Below, in pieces: positions 27,368-37,019 of a DNA stretch of 64,000 nt. The translations under genes and the position numbers were made by a program. This DNA comes from Izhakiella australiensis (GTDB lineage: Bacteria > Pseudomonadota > Gammaproteobacteria > Enterobacterales > Enterobacteriaceae): NCBI RefSeq assembly GCF_002006995.1, contig NZ_MRUL01000011.1, forward strand, positions 1-64,000. Reading direction: 5' to 3'. Within the stretch, counting starts at the first letter, position 1. Every line of letters begins with the position of its first letter. Below the pieces are notes generated by a model. That model did no database searches. It was given only the letters and a program-made list of their open reading frames with translations, and was not told where the DNA came from.

Positions 27368-28828
27368 TCAGGACCGCTGATATTTTTGGAACAGCTGTTG
27401 CAGTCGGCGCAGCTGGTCAATACGCGCATCATAACGCGCCTGCTCCAGGCTGCCGAGGCGCGACTGCGAGCTGGCGCTGCTAAGGGCGCGGATGGCCTGA
27501 TCCAGCTGACCGCTGAGTGCCAGGCTCTCGGCCCTGGCGGCCAGCTCTTCATTGGAGAGTCCCTGCGCGGCGTCGGCCTGGGCCAGTAAATCCCAGCCGT
27601 TGGCGTCATCTTTGTGATTCCAGGTATAGCGATTAAGAATGCGTGTCGCTTCGGCCGGCTGGTTGGCTTCGACATAGGCATTGGCAAGGTTCAGCTGTAG
27701 CACCGGGTCGCTTTTATTTTTTGCCGCCAGCAAGCGGCGAATCGCATCCTGTGGCTTTTTCAGGCCGATGTCGATATCCGTCATAATATCCAGATACCAG
27801 ACGTTGTCCGGATCGCTTGCCAGCATCGGTTCGATAATCCGTTTGGCGTCAGCAAAAGATTTGGCCTGTAAAAACTGCACCGCTTTGCCGTATTGGGCGG
27901 CGGTTTTTTCCCGGCTATTACCCTGCGACCAGCTGTGCAGAAGGTCGTCGCTAAGCTGATTCTGTCCGGTGGCGTACATCCCCAGCGCGCGCGCTTTCGC
28001 CATGTAAAAGCCCAGAGAAGATTGCACCACCACCGGCTTCATCTGGTTTGCGCGGTTGCGGGCATCCGATAAGCGGCTGTCGGGCAGCGGGTGAGTCAAC
28101 AGCATTTCCGGCGGCTTTTGACCGTAGCTTGACTGGTCGGCCAGCTTTTGCAGGAAGCTGGGCATCGCCTGCGGATCAAAACCTGAACGCTGTAATACTT
28201 GCAGGCCGATACGGTCGGCCTCCTGCTCATTTTGTTGGGTGAAGCTGATAATGCCCTGCTGGGTGCCCGCCAGCGTACCGGTCAGCGCGGCCATACCGGC
28301 CTGCGGATTGGCCATTGCCAGTAATATTGAGCCTAATGCGCCTACCCATGTCAGCGGGGCGCTGCGCTGCAGTTCTTCCATGGCACGGGCAAGATGGCGC
28401 TGGGTGACGTGAGAAATTTCATGGGCTATAACGGAGGCCAGCTGGCTTTCGTTATCCACGTAGCGAAACAGCGAAGAGTGCAGCACGACATTGCCGCCAA
28501 AAAAGGCAAAGGCGTTCAGCTCATCGTTGCGGAGCAGAAAGAAGTGGAAAGGCGTGCGGACTGACCAGGCGTGGGAGACCAGGCGCTGTCCAAGGTTATT
28601 GATATATTCATTGAGCAGCGGATCGTTGATTAACGGCGCGCTGGCTCGCAGCTGACGGACATAAAAATCGCCCATCTGCAGCTCTTGATTGATCGACAGC
28701 GTACCGCCCGCCGTGGTGCCCATATCCGGCAGATTATCGGTGATATCGGCCCTTGCCGGTATTGCTGCGTTCACCATCAGGGCTGCTAGCGCAGAAGCGA
28801 TAATCTTTTTTTTAAACGGCTTAAGCAT
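27368..28828 (-). CDS. bepA: Periplasmic beta-barrel assembly-enhancing protease BepA
   Basis: 486-residue M48 zinc protease and chaperone that helps LptD and other outer-membrane proteins fold and degrades stalled ones. Signal peptide at residues 1-27 (ending AIPARA), catalytic HEISH at 136-140 and a C-terminal TPR region (about 310-480). Length and layout match E. coli BepA. A possible sigma-E promoter lies 28-56 bases upstream, in line with envelope-stress control of the E. coli gene. Confidence 0.97.
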   Translation of the reverse strand: MLKPFKKKIIASALAALMVNAAIPARADITDNLPDMGTTAGGTLSINQELQMGDFYVRQLRASAPLINDPLLNEYINNLGQRLVSHAWSVRTPFHFFLLRNDELNAFAFFGGNVVLHSSLFRYVDNESQLASVIAHEISHVTQRHLARAMEELQRSAPLTWVGALGSILLAMANPQAGMAALTGTLAGTQQGIISFTQQNEQEADRIGLQVLQRSGFDPQAMPSFLQKLADQSSYGQKPPEMLLTHPLPDSRLSDARNRANQMKPVVVQSSLGFYMAKARALGMYATGQNQLSDDLLHSWSQGNSREKTAAQYGKAVQFLQAKSFADAKRIIEPMLASDPDNVWYLDIMTDIDIGLKKPQDAIRRLLAAKNKSDPVLQLNLANAYVEANQPAEATRILNRYTWNHKDDANGWDLLAQADAAQGLSNEELAARAESLALSGQLDQAIRALSSASSQSRLGSLEQARYDARIDQLRRLQQLFQKYQRS

Positions 28829-28855
28829 GCATCTTTTCCTGACAAGAAGTCATGA

Positions 28856-28884
28856 TTTAGACTCCGGGCCGATAAAAACGTTGC
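28856..28884 (-). promoter_or_regulatory. Possible sigma-E promoter of bepA
   Basis: On the minus strand, GCAACGT (-35, consensus GGAACTT, 5 of 7) is followed after 16 bases by TCTAAA (-10, close to TCTRA/TCAAA). It lies 28-56 bases before the bepA start. The match is partial. Confidence 0.4.
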
Positions 28885-29544
28885 GGCATCCGGTGGGATT
28901 TCTGCGTCCATTCTACCCAGCCCGGCGTGATATGAGAATCTATTGCTCGACATTGCGTGACTTGAACAAAAAAATGCAATTTTACTGATCGTCGGCTGAC
29001 GAACTTATCGCTGTATTGAATGGTGAAAATTACAATAACGCTCAATCAATTAACGGGAGTTAAAAAGTTAACCTGGCTTAACTATTCGATCGCCAATCAA
29101 TCTTTGCTTTTTAAAGAAATGTAATCTTTTTCAAATAAACTGACTGATTAGCCAGCGTGAGTAGGTTTACTCTGAAAAAAAGCGAATGGAAAAATGGAGC
29201 TACATTCGCATTTTTAACAACTTTATTGCCGCTCAATAGGTTGACGCTGACATTTTCAGATCCACGATTATTAGCGTATTTTTAATTTATTGGCTTTCTT
29301 TATTCGTTATTTATATACAATTTCTGTTATTTTTGGTACTGCCATTCAATTGATTTCATTTAGTGATTGTTACCTTTTACTAATCAGATTCTGAATGCAT
29401 GATTTCACCTGAAATCATTTTGCCGGGTTTATCAATTTTTGCGCGCCGCCAATCTTCGCTGACTGTGTTATATCTCCTTGGGTCCTAAGCACAACGTCGC
29501 TTGTCCGACGTTATCCTTCCATTTTGGCGTGGAGAATCAGCAGA
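28885..29544. other. AT-rich intergenic region without genes
   Basis: About 660 bases between divergent bepA and the DsrE-like pair hold no plausible ORF. The sequence is clearly more AT-rich than its surroundings, with many A and T tracts, as in H-NS-bound xenogeneic promoters. A small hairpin, AACGTCG (29493-29499) with CGACGTT (29506-29512), lies in the probable leader of the first DsrE-like gene. The promoter cannot be placed with confidence. Confidence 0.6.
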
Positions 29545-30150
29545 ATGCGTCAGGTTGTCTCTTATGTTGTCATTGCCGTGGTTGCCGGCTTTGTGGGGGC
29601 AAGTTTTTCAAAAGCTCCGGAAATAGTCAGTAAGGTCAGCGCACGTTTAAGCAGTCCGCCAGCGGAACCGGAAGGTTTCTGGACCACGCCAGCCATTGCG
29701 GGTTATGGGGAGATTCACTATGAGCAAAATGCGGCCTATAAGCCGGGTCTGACGGACAGCAATAAAATTGTTTTCCAGATTACGAAAAGCGAAAACAATA
29801 TGAAGGATGCCAACCTCGGACTGCAGCGCGTCGCGCGCGTGGTTAATCTCTATATCGCCTCCGGCGTTCCGGCGGACAAGTTGAAATTTGTCGTTTCAGT
29901 AACCGGTGACGGAACGCCGGCAATGCTGGATAACGCCCATTACCATTCCGCTTATGGGGTTGATAATCCCAACCTGAAATTAATCAGCGAATTGCGCGAT
30001 CAGGGTGTCGACATTTCCGTTTGCGATCAGTCGGTGGCCTTCCATCACTATAAGTACAGCTGGATTGATAAGTCAGTGACCCATGCGCTTTCAAGTCCTA
30101 CTACAGTTTCCACCTTGCAGAATCAGGGCTACGCTTACCTGCAAATGTAA
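29545..30150 (+). CDS. Membrane-anchored DsrE-family protein, copy 1
   Basis: 201 residues from the ATG at 29545 (MRQVVSYVVIAVVAGFVGA), with GGAG 10 bases upstream; the TTG at 29524 is a poor start. An uncleaved signal anchor or signal peptide at residues 5-22 leads into a DsrE/DsrF-like domain of about 140 residues with FWTTPAIAGYGEIHY, VARVVNLYIASGVPADKLKFVVSV, YGVDNPN and VDISVCDQSVAFH. The single Cys in CDQ sits where related sulfur carriers keep their active Cys. Probable periplasmic sulfur-relay or unknown function. The next gene is a paralogue. Confidence 0.75.
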   Translation: MRQVVSYVVIAVVAGFVGASFSKAPEIVSKVSARLSSPPAEPEGFWTTPAIAGYGEIHYEQNAAYKPGLTDSNKIVFQITKSENNMKDANLGLQRVARVVNLYIASGVPADKLKFVVSVTGDGTPAMLDNAHYHSAYGVDNPNLKLISELRDQGVDISVCDQSVAFHHYKYSWIDKSVTHALSSPTTVSTLQNQGYAYLQM

Positions 30151-30191
30151 TTAATCCGGCGGGCTGGCGCCTGCTTCCAGGAGGAGAACAC

Positions 30192-30797
30192 GTGCGGGCA
30201 TTATGGCACTATGTGGTATGTGCGCTGATAGCACTGTTAACGACGCTGGTGACGCTAAAAGCGCCAGCGATCGCTAATAAAATTGCGGCGCTGACGGACG
30301 AGCGTCCGCAGCTGGCGCCGGGTTTCTGGCAGACGCCGACGATTAAAGGCTATGGCAAGATCCATTATCTTGCTGCCAGCGAGTTCCGCCCTCAGCCGGA
30401 TCAAACCTATAACATCGTTTTTCAGGTTCAGGACGGTTTGGAATCACGCAAAAAGGTTAATGATGAACTGGATCACGTAGCCCGTACGGTTAATCTTTAC
30501 GTGGCGTCAGGGGTACCGCTGTCGCAGCTGAAGTTTGTTGTCGCCATCGCCGGAACTGCGACGCCGGTGGTGCTGAACAATCAGCGCTACCATCAGCGTT
30601 TTGGCGTCGATAATCCTAATCTTGATCTTATCCGTCAGCTTACCGCAGCCGGAGTGAAGGTAACGGTGTGCGATCAGGCGGTTGCTGGTCATCGCTATCC
30701 TTTCGACTGGGTAGACGATCACGTTATACATGCGCTTTCAAATCTGACGACTATCAGTACCCTGGAAAAACAGGGGTACGTTTTGCTGCCGATGTAG
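30192..30797 (+). CDS. Membrane-anchored DsrE-family protein, copy 2
   Basis: 201 residues with a GTG start at 30192 and AGGAG nearby. It is a clear paralogue of the preceding protein: N-terminal membrane helix (VVCALIALLTTLVTL), then FWQTPTIKGYGKIHY, VARTVNLYVASGVPLSQLKFVVAI, FGVDNPN, VKVTVCDQAVAGH and TTISTLEKQGY. The shared Cys-Asp-Gln is kept. Equal length and side-by-side order suggest a tandem duplication, perhaps making a heteromer like DsrE-DsrF. No other sulfur oxidation gene is nearby. Confidence 0.75.
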   Translation: MRALWHYVVCALIALLTTLVTLKAPAIANKIAALTDERPQLAPGFWQTPTIKGYGKIHYLAASEFRPQPDQTYNIVFQVQDGLESRKKVNDELDHVARTVNLYVASGVPLSQLKFVVAIAGTATPVVLNNQRYHQRFGVDNPNLDLIRQLTAAGVKVTVCDQAVAGHRYPFDWVDDHVIHALSNLTTISTLEKQGYVLLPM

Positions 30798-30980
30798 CCA
30801 TGCCGCCACCTTTTACCCTGGCGGGACGTCGTACAGAAATAATTCGTTTCAGTTGTTGCTGAGATTATTCCTATGTTGTGCAGTCAGTGTACAATAGCGT
30901 TATGTTTACAGGTAAATATCCTGTCAGGGCGCAAAAAATACACTAAGGCGCAACATTATGATTCGTAATGGAAAGTTCGC

Positions 30981-32555
30981 ATGCTAAGGTTGCTGCGGCC
31001 TAAAACGGACTTAAAAACGCTGATTACGCTGCTGGTGATTGCCAGCATTGTGATTACGCTGGCGAATGCGCTTTACGCAACCTGGCGCGTGCAGCGGGCG
31101 GTGTTGATAAACAATTCGCTGGAAGCGAACCGGGTTTATGCCACCAAGCTGGCCTCCACCACGGAAATCTTTTTTCAGCAGGCGCAGTCTCAGCTGGCCT
31201 GGAGCGCGAATGCGATGAGCAAAGGATTCAGCGATACCGCGCTATTGCAACGTGAGGTGGAGCGCCTGCGTGCTCAGACCAACAGCTTCAATTCCGTGGC
31301 GGTGGTTGATGCCAGGGGAGTTGTGCTGGCGGTGTCTCCCGAGTCCTTAATGCTCAAAGGTATGCGGCTGCATACTAACGCCACGCGCCAGGCGCTGGCA
31401 GCGCGTAAGCCGCTCATCAGTAAGCCTTCACTTTCCGCTACCGGAAATCTGATCGTGTTGATCTCCTGGCCCATTACTGCCGCCAACGGTGATTATCTCG
31501 GCTATGTGGGCGGTACTATCTACCTGAAAAAGCACAGCGTGCTTAATGCCCTGCTTGAAGAGCAATTTTATCGCGATGGTACCCGTTTGTTCGTTACCGA
31601 CGAAGATAACCGCGTGCTCTATCATCAGCATGATGAGGTCATTGGTCAGATGATTGAGCCGCTGATTTCCCCTCAGCTGCGGGCGCAGCAAACCAGCGGT
31701 TATCAGCAAGTGGTGCGTGATAAACAGGGCGTGTTGCTGGCGGGTTATGCCGTGGTGCCGATCGCTAACTGGACCATTGTGGCACTGAAACCGTTGCCGA
31801 CAACGCTGGCGCCGCTTGATGACCTGCTGCTGCAGGTGCTGAAACATTCGGTTCCTTTTGCCTTGCTGACGCTGCTTTTCGCGCTGCTGCTGGCGCGGCT
31901 AATTGCCTTGCCGCTGTGGCAACTGGCGCGTAAAGCCGGAGAAATGGACGTTCAGGGCGTTTCGGCAGAAATAGAAAGTATCCGCTCCTGGTATTTCGAA
32001 GCGCTACAGATTAAGCGCGCCTTGCTGGCGGGGATCGGCCTGCTACAGGACAAAATCGGCCGCCTCAGAGTTGAGGTGCAAACCGACCCTATGACCCAAC
32101 TGTTTAATCGGCGCGGTTTGAATACGGTGCTGGAATATTTTCTCGCGACTCAGCAATCTTTCGCCGTGCTGGCGCTGGATATTGACCACTTTAAGCGGGT
32201 TAATGACAACTTCGGTCATGATACCGGCGATCTGGTGCTGAAAAGCGTCGCGCGCCAGATGGAAGCCTGTTCGCGTAAAACCGATGTGATATGCCGTAAC
32301 GGCGGCGAAGAGTTTTTGATGATTTTACCGGGCGCTGCGCCCGATATCGCCCTGAGTATCGCTGAGCGCGTACGTCAGCACGTCGCGCAGCAGCCGCTTG
32401 ACCGGGTTGGCAACATTACCCTCTCGGTCGGCGTCGCCTTTTGGCATCCGCAGAAAACCACGATTGAGCGGGTATTTAAGCAGGCTGACGAGGCGCTGTA
32501 TCAGGCCAAAAACGCCGGCCGCAACCGGGTTATCATGCTGGAGTCCGAAAGCTAA
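30981..32555 (+). CDS. Diguanylate cyclase with periplasmic sensor domain
   Basis: 524-residue membrane enzyme making c-di-GMP. Helix at about residues 14-32, a periplasmic dCache-like sensor (about 33-285), a second helix (about 290-312), a HAMP-like linker, and a C-terminal GGDEF domain. The active site is GGEEF at 441-445, and RKTD at 432-435, five residues before it, is the inhibitory I-site for product feedback. All catalytic residues appear present, so it should be active. No EAL domain. GGAAAG precedes the ATG. The signal it senses is unknown. It lies between the DsrE pair and perM. Confidence 0.93.
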   Translation: MLRLLRPKTDLKTLITLLVIASIVITLANALYATWRVQRAVLINNSLEANRVYATKLASTTEIFFQQAQSQLAWSANAMSKGFSDTALLQREVERLRAQTNSFNSVAVVDARGVVLAVSPESLMLKGMRLHTNATRQALAARKPLISKPSLSATGNLIVLISWPITAANGDYLGYVGGTIYLKKHSVLNALLEEQFYRDGTRLFVTDEDNRVLYHQHDEVIGQMIEPLISPQLRAQQTSGYQQVVRDKQGVLLAGYAVVPIANWTIVALKPLPTTLAPLDDLLLQVLKHSVPFALLTLLFALLLARLIALPLWQLARKAGEMDVQGVSAEIESIRSWYFEALQIKRALLAGIGLLQDKIGRLRVEVQTDPMTQLFNRRGLNTVLEYFLATQQSFAVLALDIDHFKRVNDNFGHDTGDLVLKSVARQMEACSRKTDVICRNGGEEFLMILPGAAPDIALSIAERVRQHVAQQPLDRVGNITLSVGVAFWHPQKTTIERVFKQADEALYQAKNAGRNRVIMLESES

Positions 32556-32690
32556 CTGGGGGTGGCACTGTCGTTTATTTCGCGCTCGTATGCCGTGCGC
32601 GTTGTACGCATATCATGGTTAAATGTGGCTTACCGCCGTCACGGGTTAGGGTACACTGCAAGGACTTATCTTTATCTACAGGCGGTTTGA

Positions 32691-33761
32691 ATGCTGGAGT
32701 TGTTAAAGCAGTGGTATCGCCGACGTTTTAGCGATCCACAGGCGATTGCGTTGCTGATCATTCTGGTTGGTGCCTTTTGCATCATTTACTTTTTTAACGG
32801 CCTGCTCGCGCCGCTGCTGGTCGCGTTGGTTATCGCCTATCTTCTTGAGTGGCCGACGGCGCGCCTTGAACGTCTGGGATGTACGCGCACCTGGGCGGCT
32901 TCGCTGATTATGCTGCTGTTTGCCGGCATTGTATTGATTCTGACCTTCGTGGTGGTGCCGGTCGCCTGGCAGCAGGGGATAAACCTCACCCACGATTTAC
33001 CCAACATGCTGAATAACCTCTATCGCTACGCAATGCGCCTGCCGGAACGCTTTCCGACCTTAATGGACGTCGGCATTATCGATATTGTGGTGAATGATTT
33101 ACGCAGCCGCCTCAGCGGGTTGGGGGAGCAGGTGGTTAAATACTCGCTGGCGTCGCTGGTCGGACTGGTGACGCTGGCGATTTATTTGGTTCTGGTGCCG
33201 ATCATGGTGTTTTTCCTGCTGAAAGATCGCGAGCAGCTATGGGGCAGCGTGCTGCGCATTTTGCCGCGTAACCGCGGGCTGGCGGACCAGGTATGGTTTG
33301 AAATGAACCAGCAAATCACTAACTATATTCGCGGCAAAGTGGTGGAGATGGTGGTGGTGGGTATCGCCACCTGGCTTGGTTTCGTCATTGTCGGGATGAA
33401 TTATGCGTTACTGCTGGCGGTGCTGGTGGGCGTTTCGGTGCTGATCCCTTATGTCGGGGCGGTGGTTTCGACCATTCCGGTTATCTGCGTCGGCCTGTTC
33501 CAGTGGGGGCCAGGCGGTGATTTCTGGACCATGCTGGCGATTTATCTCATCATTCAGGGGCTGGATGGCAACCTGCTGGTGCCGGTGCTATTTTCCGAAG
33601 CGGTTAATTTGCATCCGCTGGTGATTATGATGTCAGTGGTGGTGTTTGGCGACATGTGGGGATTCTGGGGGGTATTTTTTGCTATTCCCCTGGCAACCCT
33701 TATCAAAGCGGTTATGCATGCCTGGCCGGATGAGGCCGTTTCGCCAACGCTGCGAGAATAG
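32691..33761 (+). CDS. perM: AI-2E-family membrane protein PerM
   Basis: 356-residue inner-membrane protein of the AI-2E/YdgG transporter family with about seven to eight helices. It matches E. coli PerM from SDPQAIALLIIL to the conserved GDMWGFWGVFFAIPLATLIKA. The family includes transporters of AI-2 and small solutes, but PerM's substrate is not established. It is convergent with bcp across a strong palindrome. Confidence 0.92.
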   Translation: MLELLKQWYRRRFSDPQAIALLIILVGAFCIIYFFNGLLAPLLVALVIAYLLEWPTARLERLGCTRTWAASLIMLLFAGIVLILTFVVVPVAWQQGINLTHDLPNMLNNLYRYAMRLPERFPTLMDVGIIDIVVNDLRSRLSGLGEQVVKYSLASLVGLVTLAIYLVLVPIMVFFLLKDREQLWGSVLRILPRNRGLADQVWFEMNQQITNYIRGKVVEMVVVGIATWLGFVIVGMNYALLLAVLVGVSVLIPYVGAVVSTIPVICVGLFQWGPGGDFWTMLAIYLIIQGLDGNLLVPVLFSEAVNLHPLVIMMSVVVFGDMWGFWGVFFAIPLATLIKAVMHAWPDEAVSPTLRE

Positions 33762-33767
33762 CTTAGC

Positions 33768-33789
33768 GCGGGCCGGTTAACCGGCCCGC
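33768..33789. terminator. Palindromic terminator between perM and bcp
   Basis: GCGGGCCGGTT (33768-33778) is directly followed by its reverse complement, giving a perfect 22-base palindrome between converging genes. It probably works in both directions, although T-runs are lacking. Confidence 0.6.
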
Positions 33790-33799
33790 CGGGGTATGC

Positions 33800-34267
33800 T
33801 CAGGCAGACTTCAGATAGTCCAGCACGATGTCATGATGATTGCTGGTTTTGAAATCATCGAAAACTTTCTCGATTTTACCGTCGTCACCGATGAGAAAAC
33901 TGATGCGGTGAATACCGTCATAGGTTTTCCCCATAAAACTTTTTTCTCCCCAGACGCCAAACTGCTGGCAAACCTGATGGTCTTCATCGGAAAGCAGCGT
34001 AAAGTTCAGCATCTCTTTTTCTGCAAAGCGAGACAGCTTTTCTGGTTTATCAGTGCTGATGCCGAGTACATCAACACCGGCTTTTTTCAAGTCGTCCATG
34101 TTATCCCGTAGGCCGCAAGCCTGAACGGTGCAACCTGGCGTCATTGCTTTCGGGTAGAAATATACCAGAACGCGCTGTCCCTGGAAGTCGGTTAAATTCA
34201 CTTGCTCGCCGTCCTGGTCGGGTAAGCTAAATTTCGGTGCTTCATCACCGGCTTTCAGTGGATTCAT
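33800..34267 (-). CDS. bcp: Thiol peroxidase Bcp
   Basis: 155-residue peroxiredoxin (atypical 2-Cys, thioredoxin dependent) that reduces peroxides and lipid hydroperoxides. The peroxidatic Cys46 and resolving Cys51 are in AMTPGCTVQACGLRDNM. It starts at ATG 34267 (MNPLKAGDEAPKF), the E. coli start; a GTG one codon earlier is unlikely. The gene follows gcvR after two bases, as in E. coli, so the pair is an operon. Confidence 0.97.
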   Translation of the reverse strand: MNPLKAGDEAPKFSLPDQDGEQVNLTDFQGQRVLVYFYPKAMTPGCTVQACGLRDNMDDLKKAGVDVLGISTDKPEKLSRFAEKEMLNFTLLSDEDHQVCQQFGVWGEKSFMGKTYDGIHRISFLIGDDGKIEKVFDDFKTSNHHDIVLDYLKSA

Positions 34268-34269
34268 CA

Positions 34270-34839
34270 CTACATCTCCATTTTTTCTTCATGCTGTGGG
34301 TAGTTCACGACGTTAATAGTGCCCTGAGCTCCCAGTTCTGTACACAGAACGTTGAATGCATGTTCGATTTGCGACGCATCCCGGCGGGCGGGACTGTGAG
34401 CGGTTATTTGAATATAGAGTAAAGGTGGCTGATTTTCTTGCGCAGGCTGCGTGCGTGAAACCAGTTCGGCAATGTTCATCTGATACGAGTCGAATAAATC
34501 AGTGAAGCGTTCGATCAGATGCGGTGAGTCAGCGACTTCCACCTGAACCCAAACGGTTTCCGGCATTGGCGGCCTTTCCTGCGCCAGCGTGCGTTTCATT
34601 ACAATGAGCAACTCCAGCTCGGCGCCTTTTAGCGGCAAGGTTGACTCAATAAGATTAATAGCATTCCAGCTGCCGGACAACAGCATAATGAAGGTGAATT
34701 CCTCACCCAGCATCGCCAGACGGCTATCTTCAATATTGCAACCGCAGCTACTAACGTGGCGGGTAATAGTGTTAACGATACCGGGACGGTCGACGCCCAG
34801 TGCGGTAATCACAAGATGATGTTGCTGTGACTGCGGCAA
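34270..34839 (-). CDS. gcvR: Glycine cleavage system repressor GcvR
   Basis: Regulator with two ACT domains that binds GcvA and keeps gcvTHP off when glycine is scarce. The core HHLVITALGVDRPGIVNTI...NIEDSRLAMLGEEFTFIMLLSG matches E. coli. The upstream open frame (to 34917) adds a hydrophobic segment with no counterpart in GcvR. A TTG start at 34839 with AGGA nine bases upstream gives 189 residues, close to the 190 of E. coli. It is divergent from dapA. Confidence 0.93.
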   Translation of the reverse strand: MPQSQQHHLVITALGVDRPGIVNTITRHVSSCGCNIEDSRLAMLGEEFTFIMLLSGSWNAINLIESTLPLKGAELELLIVMKRTLAQERPPMPETVWVQVEVADSPHLIERFTDLFDSYQMNIAELVSRTQPAQENQPPLLYIQITAHSPARRDASQIEHAFNVLCTELGAQGTINVVNYPQHEEKMEM

Positions 34840-34982
34840 AATACGGATTCCTGTCAGAATGCTAATGATAATAAGGTAAACATAAAAAAATCTGCTGACA
34901 AGCGCCTGAAACGCCATGCGCCCTTGCTTTTAACCCTGGGTCAAACGTACCATGAAGCACTTGTTTGTCGAGGGGATGGCCA

Positions 34983-35861
34983 ATGTTTACGGGAAGTATT
35001 GTTGCACTCGTTACGCCGATGGACGAAAAAGGTAATGTCTGCCGCGCGAGTCTGAAAAAATTAGTCGATTATCATGTCACTAGCGGCACCTCCGCTATTG
35101 TCTCCGTCGGCACTACCGGCGAATGCGCCACGCTGACGCATGATGAGCATGCCGATGTCGTGATGATGACGCTGGATCTTGCGAAAGACCGCATCCCGGT
35201 CATCGCCGGTACCGGCGCCAATGCCACCGCCGAAGGCATCTCCCTGACGAAACGTTTTGCCGGCACCGGCGTGGCGGGCTGTCTGACCGTCGTACCTTAC
35301 TACAATCGTCCGACTCAGGAAGGATTGTATCAACACTTTAAAGCCATCGCAGAAAGCACCGATCTGCCACAAATGCTGTACAATGTGCCGTCCCGTACCG
35401 GTTGCGATATGCTGCCTGAAACGGTCGGTCGGTTGGCAAAGATCGAAAATATTATCGGAATCAAAGAGGCAACGGGGAACTTATCGCGCGTTGCTCAGAT
35501 CCAAGAGCTGGCTGGTAATGACTTCATTATCGTCAGTGGCGACGACGCTACAGCGCTTGACCTTATGCAGCTGGGCGGCAAGGGCGTCATTTCCGTTACG
35601 GCGAACGTAGCCGCGCGTGAAATGGCTCAGCTTTGCCAGCTGGCTGAACAGGGTAATTTCGCTGAAGCCCGCCGTCTTAATCAGCGCCTGATGCACCTGC
35701 ATCAACAGCTGTTTTGCGAACCCAATCCTATTCCGGTGAAGTGGGCGGCAAAGCGGCTGGGATTGATAGCAAACGACACGCTGCGTTTGCCGATGACACC
35801 GCTGGGCGCGGCTGCCGAGCCGGTGGTGGCGCAGGCGTTGACCCAGGCTGGTCTGCTGTAA
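34983..35861 (+). CDS. dapA: 4-hydroxy-tetrahydrodipicolinate synthase DapA
   Basis: 292-residue TIM-barrel aldolase that condenses pyruvate with aspartate semialdehyde, the first committed step of lysine and diaminopimelate synthesis. Schiff-base Lys161 (GIKEATG), Tyr133 (LYNVPSRTG) and Thr44-Thr45 are in place. The ATG at 34983 has GAGGGG upstream and gives the exact E. coli length. bamC follows after 15 bases, the usual pairing. Confidence 0.98.
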   Translation: MFTGSIVALVTPMDEKGNVCRASLKKLVDYHVTSGTSAIVSVGTTGECATLTHDEHADVVMMTLDLAKDRIPVIAGTGANATAEGISLTKRFAGTGVAGCLTVVPYYNRPTQEGLYQHFKAIAESTDLPQMLYNVPSRTGCDMLPETVGRLAKIENIIGIKEATGNLSRVAQIQELAGNDFIIVSGDDATALDLMQLGGKGVISVTANVAAREMAQLCQLAEQGNFAEARRLNQRLMHLHQQLFCEPNPIPVKWAAKRLGLIANDTLRLPMTPLGAAAEPVVAQALTQAGLL

Positions 35862-35876
35862 TTTTAGGGAGAATTG

Positions 35877-36911
35877 ATGGCTTTTACCGTAAAAAGGTCC
35901 GCGCTGGTGACTGCGCTGGGACTTTCAACCGCGATGCTGCTGGCCGGTTGTTCAAACGATCAGCATTATAAACGTCAGGTCAGCGATAGCGCCGAGTATC
36001 TGAAAGCGCCGGGCCTTGAGGAGTTACACGCTCCGGCAGGGATGATTTTACCCATTCAAAACGGTGATTATGACGTGCCGGCTGTTGCCAGCAAGGGGCC
36101 AGTAGGCAAGAAGCTTGATATTCGTCCTCCGGCTCAAGCCCTGGCGTTAATGAACGGCACCCGTACTCAGTTTAGCGGCAACACGGGCATGCTGATGCTG
36201 GACGGTGCGCGCAACGTCAACCTGTGGTCGCAGGTAGTCGGCGTGGTGCAGTCTAATCATTACCCGATTGTTGATCAGCAGGACGCCAGTCAGTCACTGA
36301 CGACCGACTGGATTCAGTGGCATCGCGCTGATGAAGATCATCAGTATCGCGGTCGCTATCAGATAAGCGTCCAGCAGCAGGGGTATCAGCAGCTGTTAAC
36401 CGTACGCTTACTGCAATTGCAGCAGGAAGGCAAAGATATAAGTTCGTCGGCTGAAGTCCAGCGCTACACGGCGCAGATGCTGAACGTGCTCAGCGCCGGA
36501 CTGGATAAAGCAGAAGACGCCCGTGAAAATGCGGCGGCGAATCGCAGCACAGCTCAGCTGGATGTGCAGAGCGGTGCCGATGATACCGGCCTGCCGGACC
36601 TGATCGTACGTGCGCCGTTCAATACCGTATGGCAGCGCCTGCCGGCTTCGCTGGAGCGCATTGGCATGAAGGTCACCGACAGTAACCATTCACAGGGCAG
36701 CCTGAGCGTGACCTACAAGTCACCCGGTAGCAGCACCTGGGATGAGCTGGCGGCAAAAGATCCCGGTCTGGCGAACGGCGACTATAAAATTCAGGTCGGC
36801 GATTTAGGCAACCGCAGCAGCTTGCAGCTGCTGGATCCGAAAGGCCATACGTTAACCCAGTCGCAGAACGATGCGCTGGTGCCGGTATTCCAGGCGGCCT
36901 TCAGCAAATAG
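35877..36911 (+). CDS. bamC: Outer membrane assembly lipoprotein BamC
   Basis: 344-residue lipoprotein of the BAM complex that inserts beta-barrel proteins in the outer membrane. The signal peptide ends in the lipobox LLAGC, giving a mature N-terminal Cys at about residue 25. An unstructured segment and two helix-grip domains follow. The C-terminus [19 protein letters not shown] is near-identical to E. coli. Start ATG 35877 with AGGGAG upstream; the TTG one codon earlier is less likely. Same operon as dapA. Confidence 0.97.
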   Translation: MAFTVKRSALVTALGLSTAMLLAGCSNDQHYKRQVSDSAEYLKAPGLEELHAPAGMILPIQNGDYDVPAVASKGPVGKKLDIRPPAQALALMNGTRTQFSGNTGMLMLDGARNVNLWSQVVGVVQSNHYPIVDQQDASQSLTTDWIQWHRADEDHQYRGRYQISVQQQGYQQLLTVRLLQLQQEGKDISSSAEVQRYTAQMLNVLSAGLDKAEDARENAAANRSTAQLDVQSGADDTGLPDLIVRAPFNTVWQRLPASLERIGMKVTDSNHSQGSLSVTYKSPGSSTWDELAAKDPGLANGDYKIQVGDLGNRSSLQLLDPKGHTLTQSQNDALVPVFQAAFSK

Positions 36912-36923
36912 TGTTATCAACAG

Positions 36924-36947
36924 GCCGGGATAAATCCCGGCTTTTTT
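36924..36947 (+). terminator. Terminator after dapA-bamC
   Basis: GCCGGGA (36924-36930) and TCCCGGC (36935-36941) pair around TAAA and are followed by six T, 12 bases after the bamC stop. Confidence 0.9.
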
Positions 36948-36956
36948 ATTCCGTCC

Positions 36957-36972
36957 GCGCAAACGATACCGT
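36957..36972. promoter_or_regulatory. Possible PurR operator upstream of purC
   Basis: GCGCAAACGATACCGT matches 12 of 16 PurR consensus positions with an intact CGCAAACG half. It lies 48-63 bases before the purC start, where PurR control is expected. Confidence 0.5.
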
Positions 36973-37019
36973 AGCGAATGCGCGGCAAGTATCTGGCTAT
37001 CTGTGTGGAGTTAATCAAG

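Noticed and set aside
34840-34917. N-terminal extension of GcvR with a hydrophobic segment
   Set aside because: No counterpart in GcvR; the TTG at 34839 with AGGA upstream restores the family length.
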